In this document: positions 26,701 through 35,560 of the stretch, one piece after another | Layout: every line of letters starts with the position of its first letter | Position numbering within the stretch: the first letter of the stretch is position 1 | Source: Eutrigla gurnardus | Lineage: Eukaryota; Chordata; Actinopteri; Perciformes; Triglidae | Length of the DNA stretch: 64,000 bases | Direction of reading: 5' to 3' | NCBI GenBank assembly: GCA_963514095.1 | Contig: OY741270.1 | Location: 22,102,656-22,166,655, forward strand | Made by a program: the position numbers and the translations under genes | Notes under the pieces: generated by a model | Told to the model about the DNA's origin: nothing | Database searches by the model: none | The model's input: the letters and a program-made list of their open reading frames with translations, nothing else

Positions 26701-29700
26701 TGTGGTTTTAGCACTCGTCTGATATCCGCTCCAATTGAACAGAAAGGGGAGGTAGAAAGGGGGCAGGTGGGAGAGAACTAACAACCAAGAGAGAGTGAGT
26801 AATGGCCATTACCCTGGCGTCAGTTACACAGGCTACCGCTGTCATCACTCTTGAACAGACCAATCTATCAAGTAGCGCTGCTATCGGGTTACCACTTCAA
26901 GGCCCTGGACACTGAAGTCTGTACTGGTAACTGACTGAGCCTGGCCAGACCATCAAACAATGCCTCAGCAATAAACTGGGGTAGCTCAAAATGCAGCGCT
27001 GCTTGACATGTGCCGAAGATGACTGAGGTAACGTCGGTTTTACACCCATTACAGAAATATGCTGTTTTCACTGTGATGATCAACAAGTTTACCATAATTT
27101 GTTGAAGAAAAAAAAACATTTGCGAATGTGTTATTCACTCTTAAAAAACACCTTTAAAAAAGGCAGTATCATGAGATTGTTCAATACTTAAATAGTAGGT
27201 GGAATTTTACCTTTCAATACATGACTAAAACAAGCAGAAAACAATACAAACAACTATATTCTATACTAACAACCAAAGATTAGTGAACATTTCAAGACCT
27301 TTTGCAAAGAAGTGAAACACTGAACCTTAAAGTTAAAGCATGTCATAATACTTATGTTTCCAATTTGATTAATACATAGAATACTAAATAAAAATAGTTC
27401 AATTTTGCATATTAGAAATGTTTTACGAACTGATGTTGAATTCTCACACTCAACGCACACACGTACACACAGACACACACAATTAAAAATGTTTACTTTC
27501 ATTGGTTATCTTCTTTGGAAAGTTATTGTACATTAAAGTAAAAACACAAATGATGCACAGGTTTGTGTGATTGGTCTCTAACGCTCCAGTGATGAGAGTC
27601 CAGGCACTGGTATAAGAGAGATACGAGCCCATAAGATATTTTATCTGTTTGGATACGATTTTAATATTGTTGCATCGGAATAAGTGAAGTTGATATAACC
27701 ATTGCCCTACAATTACATACCGGTTAAAATTGGTTCTAATTGGATCTGGAGTTGACATTGAAAGACCTCTTCCTGCATTTTAGTAATCAAATCCGCAAAG
27801 TCCACAGGACTCACGTTTGACTAAAACCTTCGCACTGGGACAACGCAGACATCGGACTTGCAAATGTCAGCAGTGTCTCCCTCAGCAGAGGTGAAAGGCT
27901 GAGGAGGATGAGGAGAGACCTGCTGAGTGCACAGGAAGTTTGTTTGTTTGCTGTAAAAGCTATCAGCAAAGTCCATTTGGTGATTTCAGCACTGATGGAT
28001 CCATCTACATAAGGGGTATTCCCTAATGACTGGAATATCTACTACGTGCAGAATCCTCATTGAAAAGTAATGAGGAACAACTCAACCGGTGTGGTGGTTT
28101 GTAGTGAATTGGGTTTAGATCACACTACATGGCATAAATCACCTGTATGTTCAGATATCACCTGATATTTGATATCTTTAGCATTAAAACTAACTGCCTT
28201 CCGTAAATAAATAAATGAATAGACAAAATATTTGAAATCCTCAGAGCTGGTTAATAGGTGAGAGATTTCTAGTTCTTTTAGGCACGTGTCTGTCATCGGT
28301 TACACAGTGTCTTCCCAGCCTCGTGTGCCGGTTAAATAAATGTGCAGCTGAATATTTAGAGTACACAAATAAACCTGTGGGCCTTGCCTACCTCAAACAT
28401 ACCAAAGTATTATGCTGACAGATGACCTTGTGCCCAGCCTGCTGGCTTTATTTTTCCTATGACGTCCGAGAGGCCGGGACACACCCTATAGTTTCCAGCA
28501 TAGGCCTAATGCTCTATACCCACATACTGGAGAATTTGTGTTCAGTTGGGCTCGGAAAAAGACATCGTGCCAAGAAAGAATTCTGCTGATCAAAGTTGGC
28601 CACTGGAAAACATAGCAGTTTCTAAAACTGTGATGCCTTTGTGGCCATTTTCAGTCAGCTGTCATCTCTTATTCCTTCTGATATCTGATCTTCTGTGAAA
28701 ACGATATACTATATCACATGCACACAATTTTAAATCTGACTTTCTTCCCTGCGATTAATTAAGAAAAAGCAGAAAAGCATGTATCATGAGGGAACAGGAC
28801 ATCCCTGCACCGAGTAGTCCTACCCACATTGTGATGTTATGCCTGTATAGCACGCTGGTATGTCTACCACATTGTTTTCTGCTTTACTGACCTTTATTCT
28901 CAGCTAGCTTCTCTAACACAAAGACAAAGGAGGAAGAGCAGAGTAGAGATAGGAAGGGGAAGAGATAGCAGGGGAAGTGTATGTACTGCAGTGCTGTCAG
29001 AGCGCAGCTCACTGGCTTTATGGTCCATTTATCAATTGTAATGCAGTTCAAGGTAGCCGGCTTATGGCTCCGAGTGCTTCAGATTATTAGCTCTGAGATG
29101 AAATACTCTACTATAAAGGCTCCCTGTAATAGAGAGCAAAACAATATGAATTAAAAGGATTTATCACTCGCTTTGCTTTCACAGTCTGCTAAATATAGGA
29201 GTGGAAAACAATCTGCCAACAGAGGCAGCAGCAGGGTTTCAAGCAGAGGCTTAGTTTCTAGTTTCATGCATTAAAGGAAATTATAAGAACATGTCAAATA
29301 CAGCAGGCATTGGGTTTTTATAACATATATATTGTGTAAGGATATATACTTATTTCTCACTACCTGATGAACTATGCATTCGTGCAGTAGCTCATTCACA
29401 AGACAAGCTAAGGTCATGTGATCTGTGTGTTGGGCAATGGAGCGGACTTTATGTGTCACCCAGCCAATTTGTGTGCCTTTCCACTATATGCAGCTAATCT
29501 GACTATGATCCCTCTGTGAGTGTTTATACCTGCCTCCACATACTATTAGTGTCCATGTGTACATGTACAACAAAGTTTTGATCCACAGTTTCTGTCAATC
29601 AGTTCAGAAAAGTGCCAGTAGCTACGAGCACATGACTATGCTGATGTCTTCACTTAGAGGCCTCATAGGCCTTCATTTGTTCCGAGTAAGAGGCAGTGAC

Positions 29701-30323
29701 AGTATCCTGACATGTGAGTTACAGAACAAACAAGCACATTTCTGCAAATGATAGCAACTTAACAGTTCAGGGTCATTACGCAGTTATTATACAAATATAA
29801 TCAATCCAGGGTTATAGGAAATGAGCGTAATTTGTAGATTAACTGCTATTAATTGATTTAAGGAGGACGGTTTAAAGATTTACGTCAACGTTCCAGAATA
29901 TCTTTGCATTGTTTAGATGTCTCTCACACATAAATTGCTCAATTTTAGCGGTGCAGACTAAGCATTTTGTCACTCCCTTTAACAGTTGCTGCGTCTTTTT
30001 TTTCTCCTCTCCTTCTCGGCTTCTCTCTGTTTATCTGCCACATTCACACACCCACACATTCATCACCAGTGAAGGTCCTGTAGATCTGGCTGCCTTAAGG
30101 AGACTGCTGAATCAAAGAGTCTCTTTCTTATTGCCTTTTCACAGCTAACGCCTGCTACATTTCGCCTCAGCCAGAGAGAGAGAGAGAGAGAGACGCGTCG
30201 TAATGTACGAGCTGCACCTGCTTTACATTGGGAGGATGACATGACAAAACCACTCACATGAATGGAAGCACCTGCTCCATTCATTTCTCTTGGCTGTCTG
30301 TCTGTCTGTCTGTCTCTCTGTGT

Positions 30324-30364
<41 letters not shown>

Positions 30365-30975
30365 ACTACAGCAGACAGGGCTGTCACATGATACACTATT
30401 TATGACTTGGTTGTATTTCAAACTTTTAACGGAATGCACTAATACTGCCTTTGAGAGTATTTCATCTCCTCGCTAACAAAGCCTTTTTATAGGTGTTCAT
30501 TTGTTACTGCCTGCCTTCCGGAAATAAAAAATACTGCAGGGCTATGACACAGTAAAGTACTGATGAGTGAGCGAATAAATGGGATTTTGACCTTATGATT
30601 CTACCCTAAACCACACTTTGACTCTATCACAGCATAAACATCTCTCACCATCTTTGCTATCGACGGTCCTGACCACCAAATCAGACTCGAAGGTGTCCTG
30701 AATTTGTTGCCCGCGGAAATGGTTGAGGTGCTCGTGCTCGATGAGGTCACTTTCCTCTTCCTCCAACGGGAGCCAGGTACCATCAATAAACCATTGGCCT
30801 CTCATGACTGGAATATGGTCTTGTTCTGTAAGACAAATGAAAAAAAGAAAGAAAAAAGAATCACTTGACTGTAGGGATGGACATTTTGAAACCTGCCTCC
30901 TGGGGACAGGAGCCTATGTGCTGTGTGGTGGAATATTTACCTAAATAAAGTTATTTTAACATTTGTTTGCTCTTT

Positions 30976-31024
<49 letters not shown>

Positions 31025-33160
31025 TGCGGCACACCGCCTACCAAATGTTTCACACAATTCAGGGAGGCAACAATGCTGGAATTGAAATGCTTTTAGTCAC
31101 TTTTTTTAGTAACCACTTTGACTTTTCAGAGGGTGTTTTGGATGACGTAAGCTGACTTCCATTTAACTCAACAAGTCTGGGAAATCCGGGAGGGCTGAGT
31201 CTCAGGGGCTTGTGGAGCGGGGTCAGTTTTGATTACAGTCTTGAGTGACATTATTAACCGATTCTCTGGTGCTGAATTAAGATTGTAAAGGCGGTTCTGA
31301 AGTGTGTGTACAGAGCCAGACTGCTCATCTGAAGAAGAAAAAATATATAAAAACAGATGAGTCTTTATTTGGGCCCACCATTACAGCGCTGAGGCTAAGA
31401 CAGACATGCAAGCAAGATAAAAAGCTCACAGTAGACACTAGTCACTCATTTGTTAAGGTGGTTCATGTCTGCACAGAAAAGATAAGGATGTACACTTCAT
31501 ATAACATGAGGTTTCAAGTTCTCATGAAATGATGACCTCAACATAAAGCTGTTACGACTTGTGCTGCCTTAATTCTTTGTATTTTTATGGATGCTTTCTT
31601 CGTTGATAGAATAAATCAACATGCTCTCCATGTCTCACTTCTATCTTCCTAACCAATATGCTTTCCCTTACTTTAAAAAAACAAAACACCTCTTGAATTA
31701 GTTTCCCATCTCTCATGTAGTGCATCAGGGTCTTGAGCGTTAAGCTGTGTTTGCGATGGTACAGTATCGGCCAAGCTGAAACAGCACAGCTAGCTGATCT
31801 GACTACACAAGGGCATACATCCACTCCACAGCATGAACATTGAGTAAAATAACAGCTCTCTCTAAATGTCACTTGGCGTTAACATTCTAAAGAAGCAGCT
31901 ACCCATAAACCCCTTACATCCAGGTCAGGTTTGCCGAGGCTTCATTTGCTCCCTTCCCCTTTTCCCCCGGAACTATCCATGAATTAGTTAGCGCGGATCG
32001 GCTGAGCCCGGTAGACTGGTTCCCTGGGTTGAGATGTTCCCTAAGTACAAAAGCTAAGCAATTACTTAGCCAGTGAAAGAAATGCAGGAGTCGGTATCTT
32101 AACTGAGTGGATAATCAAATTGTGGATGGGTGTTACACGCAATGAGTATCTGAGGAAGCACCAGAGACTTGTGAGTGGCTGTGGGTCATTAATCTGCATG
32201 CATAATACATATTAAAGTGTATGGGTACACATCAGGTATAAGTGCATATGGAAATGCACCCAGTGGGTGCTTTTGGGGGACGTGCCACCAGGAACTACAT
32301 CATTGTTGACTGATGCAAAGCAAGAATGTGATTTTATAGACTTTGCAGAGGGGTGATTTATTTATATGATACTCACGCTTCCAGTAAACAGGGTTGCACT
32401 CCCTCTCTTTAACGTCCACCTCGTAGAGCCCTCCCCGGACACACACGGGCTCAACGTTGATGTCAATGCCGTCGGGGTCCCTGTCCTCAGAGGACACCGT
32501 GGATGTGTCCAGGGACCCTCCGTGCACGCTGCTGGTCCTGGTCTCCACCGGCACTGCGCCGTTCAGCCCCCTACTCCCCACGCCGTTGTTACCGCACTCT
32601 TCCTCCGCACCGCTGACCCGGGAGCCCACGGCCGCGCCGGGGTCAAGCTCACAGTATTTCCGAAACATGCACTCGATGTTGAGCGAGTCGTGCCCGAGGA
32701 AGGGCTTCCAAGTTTTCTTGTCCTCCTTGTAAAACCAGCGCACCTCCTCGGGACCGAGCTCCGTCACCACCTCGTTGAAGCGGTGCCTGGAGCTGTTGGA
32801 CCGCGACCGCTTCCTCCTGTCGAACAGCGGACCCGCGTTGATGCCGTCGTACTCCGGGGAGCCGCCGTCGAGGAAGGCTGCCGGCGAGTTCAGGTCCAGC
32901 AGCAGCCCGTCCTCGGCGCCGCGGTGTCTGGCGTGCAGGAGCGGCAGGTGCCCGGCGTCCAGTCCCGACTGCACCGAGGACATCCCCGCCTGCATCGCGT
33001 CGTCCATGGGACTCATCTCGTGACAGCACGAAAACGCATCGCCTCCCAAATCCCACTCCTTGTTGTTGTTGTTGACGACGACGGCGTTGATGCCTTTGAC
33101 GTCGGTGCTCAGCGACGAGCTCAATGTGGAGGTCTTGGTTGCAACGTTGAAACTGCTCAT
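16524..33160 (-). CDS. ddhd1: ddhd1, phosphatidic-acid-preferring phospholipase A1 (whole coding span, 13 exons)
   Basis: DDHD1 (PA-PLA1) hydrolyses the sn-1 acyl chain of phosphatidic acid and phosphatidylinositol to give lysolipids, and acts in the cytosol and at mitochondria; human mutations cause spastic paraplegia SPG28. The 13 exons sum to 2568 nt (855 residues plus stop) with all 12 intron phases consistent. The acidic/serine-rich N-terminal third contains a WWE-like stretch (VRWFYKEDKKTW, residues 140-151). HGIG is at 396-399. The lipase motif SHSLG is at 519-523, with nucleophile Ser521. The DDHD domain runs from about 599 to 840, with candidate residues Asp646, Asp801, His820 and Asp828. 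The start is the ATG at 33160-33158, with G at -3 and no ATG between it and an upstream GTG in frame. Length is close to the roughly 870-900 residues I recall for mammals. DDHD2 and SEC23IP are relatives, but this N-terminus and the exon sequences fit DDHD1. Confidence 0.95.
16824..17021 (-). CDS. ddhd1: ddhd1 exon 12
   Basis: Residues 728-793, GAASIGKGIGGILFSRFSRS followed by a low-complexity, Glu- and Ser-rich linker ending PTSPIADTS. Acceptor TTATAG, donor GTTAGT, phase 1. The exon connects directly to exon 13 across a 112-nt intron, with no room for the extra hydrophobic segment I recall in one mammalian isoform. Confidence 0.9.
17562..17734 (-). CDS. ddhd1: ddhd1 exon 11
   Basis: Residues 670-727. 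After the split Trp it reads FSATNPTPYDEIRPTFLNP, then a Ser/Pro-rich insert (DTESIPSPSTSPVLARRHYG) and ESITNLGKASILG. The Ser/Pro segment is likely a disordered, phosphorylatable loop within the DDHD domain. Acceptor TATCAG, donor GTAAAG, phase 1. Confidence 0.94.
17818..17882 (-). CDS. ddhd1: ddhd1 exon 10
   Basis: Residues 649-669, AYRLEPLILKHYSNVAPVQI then H; the following Trp codon is split by the intron. Acceptor GTGCAG, donor GTAAGA, phase 2. The following intron is only 83 nt. Confidence 0.94.
18149..18298 (-). CDS. ddhd1: ddhd1 exon 9 (start of DDHD domain)
   Basis: Residues 599-648, VENFFCMGSPLAVFLALRG through LFNVFHPTDPV. Asp646 in HPTDPV is the first of the conserved Asp/Asp/His/Asp set that names the domain. 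Acceptor CTCTCAG, donor GTAAGT, phase 0. Confidence 0.95.
18564..18639 (-). CDS. ddhd1: ddhd1 exon 8
   Basis: Residues 573-598. A short linker (LQELESQLLTLEASKPPARP) continues the helix from exon 7 and then enters ALKFK at the edge of the DDHD domain. Acceptor TTAACAG, donor GTAAGA, phase 0. Confidence 0.92.
19055..19317 (-). CDS. ddhd1: ddhd1 exon 7 (catalytic serine)
   Basis: Residues 486-572. It carries GGKVSIVSHSLGCVITYDIM; the GXSXG-type motif is SHSLG, giving nucleophile Ser521. The end of the exon (EEELDLRWMTYEEKHVLEQL) is charged and probably helical. Acceptor CTCCCAG, donor GTAGAG, phase 2. Confidence 0.96.
19409..19515 (-). CDS. ddhd1: ddhd1 exon 6
   Basis: Residues 450-485, TVDSITPDKVRGLRDLLNSS then AMDIMYYNSPLYRDE. 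Acceptor TCTGTAG, donor GTGAGA, phase 0. The next intron is only 91 nt. Confidence 0.95.
19660..20080. repeat. Interspersed repeat with terminal inverted repeats in ddhd1 intron 5
   Basis: The left end reads GGGGGTTGTATGAGGTACG, and the right end reads, in reverse complement, GGGGATGCATGAGGTATAT preceded by GGGATAGTTTGGATTTTTGA. Both ends and the interior (AGCCACCTAAAAAACTCAAT, GCTGTCAGACAG) are familiar to me as a widespread percomorph non-autonomous DNA transposon. A related fragment may be at about 25386-25420. Confidence 0.65.
20282..20391 (-). CDS. ddhd1: ddhd1 exon 5
   Basis: Residues 413-449, including HVEFLPVEWRSKLALDG, a highly conserved DDHD-family stretch. Acceptor ATTCAG, donor GTCAGT, phase 1. 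Confidence 0.95.
20685..20719. repeat. (AC)n microsatellite in ddhd1 intron 4
   Basis: A perfect AC run of about 35 bases. In the ddhd1 pre-mRNA it is (GU)n, the opposite polarity to the tracts around exon 2. Confidence 0.95.
20720..22171 (-). other. ddhd1: Remainder of ddhd1 intron 4
   Basis: No exon, RNA gene or clear repeat was seen beyond the AC tract. Confidence 0.5.
22172..22319 (-). CDS. ddhd1: ddhd1 exon 4
   Basis: Residues 364-412. It contains THVVFVVHGIGQKMDQGRII, with HGIG at 396-399 at the end of a hydrophobic beta strand, the position expected for the oxyanion-hole side of the alpha/beta-hydrolase fold. Acceptor CTATCAG, donor GTGAGT, phase 2. Confidence 0.95.
22985..23380 (+). 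repeat. Interspersed repeat in ddhd1 intron 3
   Basis: Phrases such as ATATCTCAACAAC-like (here GGTATCTCAACAACGATTGG), TTGGTTTATGACCAAATAAC, TAATGACATTCCCATC and AAGTACAGCCTCGCTGTTAG occur in the order I know from one of the commonest percomorph dispersed repeats. The copy is diverged and carries internal deletions. Confidence 0.75.
23483..23611 (-). CDS. ddhd1: ddhd1 exon 3
   Basis: Residues 321-363, including HIDWHSVDEVYLYSDATTSK. The acceptor is CTGCAG and the donor GTCTGT, less standard after the GT than its neighbours. 129 nt, phase 1-1, so also skippable in frame. Confidence 0.95.
23612..30648 (-). other. ddhd1: ddhd1 intron 2 (7.0 kb)
   Basis: The largest intron of the gene. It holds a possible fragment of the intron 5 repeat family (about 25386-25420), (TGTC)n and (TG)n tracts at 30293-30361, and otherwise unique-looking sequence without a supportable exon or RNA gene. 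The open frames in it resemble no protein I know. Confidence 0.6.
30293..30361. repeat. (TGTC)n-(TG)n compound microsatellite
   Basis: TGTC units (30293-30314) run into a perfect TG run (30329-30361). In the ddhd1 transcript this is (CA)n, about 290 nt downstream of the exon 2 donor. Confidence 0.95.
30649..30825 (-). CDS. ddhd1: ddhd1 exon 2
   Basis: Residues 262-320, including IPVMRGQWFIDGTWLPLEEE, a well conserved part of the N-terminal domain. The acceptor follows a strong pyrimidine tract (CTTACAG); the donor is GTGAGA. The exon is 177 nt and symmetric (phase 1-1), so skipping it would keep the frame. Long (CA)n tracts flank it in the transcript. Confidence 0.95.
30826..32376 (-). other. 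ddhd1: ddhd1 intron 1
   Basis: 1.55 kb between exons 1 and 2. It begins GTGAGT and ends with a long pyrimidine tract and CTTACAG. Apart from the GT tract, nothing recognisable was seen. Confidence 0.7.
30979..31022. repeat. (GT)n microsatellite in ddhd1 intron 1
   Basis: A perfect GT run of 44 bases, which is (CA)22 in the ddhd1 transcript, about 150 nt upstream of the exon 2 acceptor. Confidence 0.95.
32377..33160 (-). CDS. ddhd1: ddhd1 exon 1 (coding part)
   Basis: Residues 1-261. It begins MSSFNVATKTSTL and is low-complexity and serine-, asparagine- and glycine-rich for about 115 residues. A basic run follows (RRKRSRSNSSRHR, residues 115-127), then the WWE-like segment with VRWFYKE, and it ends NPVYWK. 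The donor GTGAGT is at 32376-32371, phase 1. The exon is very GC-rich and lies inside the CpG island. The first 115 residues do not resemble the mammalian N-terminus as I recall it, which is also low-complexity and fast-evolving. Confidence 0.93.
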
Positions 33161-33420
33161 AACTAACGTCACCTGAGCGAGCCGACCTCACTACATCCTC
33201 GTCCGCCACTTCACGGTGACGAGGCTCTCGCAATTACTTCGCGAGGCGTCATGTTGGTCGGCGATACGAATTAAAAAATGTTTAAATAACAATTAAAGAC
33301 CTTCCAGACGAGCTCCCACCGCCGCATCCCCCCTCGAGTGCCCCGCAGCTGTCGCTACACCAGCCTGTTAGCTTGCTTGCTAGCTAGCTAGCTAAGCTAA
33401 CGAAGCCGGTTGTAGAACTC
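32377..33420. promoter_or_regulatory. ddhd1: CpG island at ddhd1 5' end
   Basis: CpGs are dense from exon 1 through the 5'UTR to about 33420, including CGCGAGGCGTC near 33240 and CCGCCGCATCCCCCCTCGAG near 33322. No TATA box is apparent at a sensible distance. The transcription start is probably between 33200 and 33500 on the minus strand. The 5' flank includes a GCTAGCTAGCTAGC run (about 33376-33392). Confidence 0.65.
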
Positions 33421-33792
33421 CGAGGCTATCTTATTAGCAGGTTTGCAACGTTGCAACCGGAAAACCCTTTTTTTTGCCCCCTTTCTCTCCTACTCTTACC
33501 TAATATGACACCATACACTTTCCTGTCACGGAGACCCCTTTGGTTCAGCTTGCGAAGCGTAACATTGCAGTCACCATACTTTGTGTGTGTGTTCCGGTCT
33601 CGGTCGGAATTTCGGATTCATTCGTTGTCCAAACAAATCTCTCGCATAGAGACAGCACTGTAGTATGCGTGTGTATGGCTTGACAGCTGACGCTAGGAGC
33701 ACAGGATTCAACCGTGAACGCGCACGTACAAGTTGTGCAAACATGACGACATCCCCCCCTCCTCGGTTCATGAAATGCATTCTTATTATTAT

Positions 33793-33806
33793 GCGCTAGA
33801 TGGCGA
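33793..33806 (+). promoter_or_regulatory. CTCF-like motif (11 of 14), desert-edge pair member 1
   Basis: GCGCTAGATGGCGA matches CCASYAGRKGGCRS at 11 positions, with the central CTAGATGGCG intact. It lies 79 bases left of, and in the same orientation as, the better match at 33872. Confidence 0.4.
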
Positions 33807-33871
33807 CAAACGCCCATTAATGGTTATCAGACTGAAATATATTTACTTATAACTCACAATGACTATATTTT

Positions 33872-33885
33872 CCACTAGAGGGCAG
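33872..33885 (+). promoter_or_regulatory. CTCF motif, exact match to 14-base core
   Basis: CCACTAGAGGGCAG satisfies every position of CCASYAGRKGGCRS. It lies about 710 bases upstream of the ddhd1 start codon, just outside the CpG island, where a domain boundary between gene and desert would be expected. Occupancy is unknown. Confidence 0.5.
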
Positions 33886-33989
33886 CAAATACCTACTCAT
33901 ACTAAAACAGCATCACAGATGGCCTGCTACTTTAGAGGGATTAAAGTGAATTTACTATTACAACTATTACAAATTACTGCAAAGTTTGT

Positions 33990-34160
33990 AGTTACAGGGG
34001 TGGACAAAATAACAGGAACCGACCAATTTTAACTGCAAATTTTCCGCCTGCCACAACATTTTAAATAGAGCAAAAATAAACACTACAAATGCCCTCTTAT
34101 AGTCTTGACATATAATTTAGACAGATACAATCAACCTTTTATAATGAAAATCAAAATCAA
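33990..34160. repeat. Possible DNA-transposon relic (CAGGGGTGGACAAAATAACA)
   Basis: The phrase CAGGGGTGGACAAAATAACA at about 33997 resembles the terminus of a fish non-autonomous DNA transposon as I recall it. No matching opposite end was found within a few hundred bases, so this is tentative. Confidence 0.3.
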
Positions 34161-35439
34161 GCTAGTAGCCACAATGTAATTGCCTCTCAGTTTAAGATCA
34201 GCCCACAAGCCACTGGGGTCATTGACCTCCAAAATCTATTTGTAATGTATCTGTTCTGGTGCACAAGTATGTTTACATCTGTGTGTGTGCATGCATGCAC
34301 ACATACAGTGTGATTTTGTATCGGTGTACATATGTATGCATGCATGTATGCATGTGCTGGTTTATTTGTTTATGCAAGCGCATGTGTTCGCATAATGTGT
34401 GTTTTGTGTATAGTGCCATTTGTGTGTGTGCTGCTGGTCCAGGTGATCCTGGGGCCGTGGTGTGGTCTGTGGGGAGAGAAGCGGAGGGATAGGAGAGAGG
34501 CCCAGGCAGCTGTATTTGGGATAAACAGACATTACCCTGCTGTGTTCTAATTTACTGCAGAGTGGGAATTAAACTTTAAACTTGTCCCGCCCCTCTGCAG
34601 TCCAACGCTCCATGCTTCTAGCCATCAACAACCACTTGCACAATGTGCATTATTACAGTGTTTCTCCACCCAAGATCAGTCTTTTTTCCAGTATGAAATG
34701 TACACCTTCTGCAGGCTTGAAAGGTGGTTGTGTCTTTCATAACAAGGCACAGCTTCCGGAGGACTTTGGGATTTTTCTTTAGGGCAATAGTATTAGTGGC
34801 AATAATGATGATAGTTTAAAACATACTGGGATTATGGATAGACAGCTGTGAGGTTATCTTTTCTGCACAAGTGGCTTGAGATGCTTCCATGGATGTTTTA
34901 CTCACAATGAGAAACCATTGAACTCAATCAACTCACTATGAAAAAACTTTTTTTAGATAACTTTCTAGCCCATTGGGGCTGAGTGTTTGATTCCCACAAT
35001 ATAAACATGAATGCAGGGCAGTTTGAGTCACCCCAACAGTTTATAATCACATTAGCTTTAATCGTAGAACAGAAAAAGATGGTGACACTTTTTCAAGTTG
35101 CTCCACGGAGAATGTTCTGCAGTCTCCGTCGACTCAGCATGAATCGTTCTTATATTCCAGATGATAGCCATTAAAAATTGCTCCACCGTTGCGTAATCAC
35201 GAGTGCAAGACGGATTCACGTTGCAGAAATATTTAATCTGTACGGCCAGAATAATTACTGGGTTAAATATGCAACGAGATCGTGCCAAGCGCTTTCTCCC
35301 ACTGCAGGTTTACACTAGAGGATGACATGTGGCTTTCATATACGAATTAGTCAAATTCCTCATCTCTGGCACTCAAACTGAAACAGGTTGGCCCCTCTCT
35401 CTCTCTCTCTCTCTTCCCCCCCTCTCTCTCTCTGCTCTG

Positions 35440-35560
35440 ATGTTTTGCAACCACCAGGCCCACCACCTGGATGAGTGGATGACAAACAAACTGCAAATTT
35501 TCCTTCCAGTAACTGACCAAATAGATATTTATAACCAGCTGGTCACCTCCCCCACCCACC
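35440..35560. promoter_or_regulatory. Candidate conserved non-coding element A
   Basis: A unique-looking block between simple repeats. It contains the perfect palindrome ACCAGCTGGT (35534-35543, E-box CAGCTG) beside ATAGATATTTATAA. Enhancer status is inferred from context only. Confidence 0.25.

Noticed and set aside
32366..33166. 266-codon open frame on the plus strand opposite ddhd1 exon 1
   Set aside because: It mirrors the coding exon, is Val/Pro/Arg-rich as expected from antisense of GC-rich sequence, and has no recognisable domain.
32649..33233. 194-codon minus-strand frame overlapping ddhd1 exon 1
   Set aside because: Out-of-frame shadow of the real exon, Arg/Gln/Gly-rich, extending through the 5'UTR.
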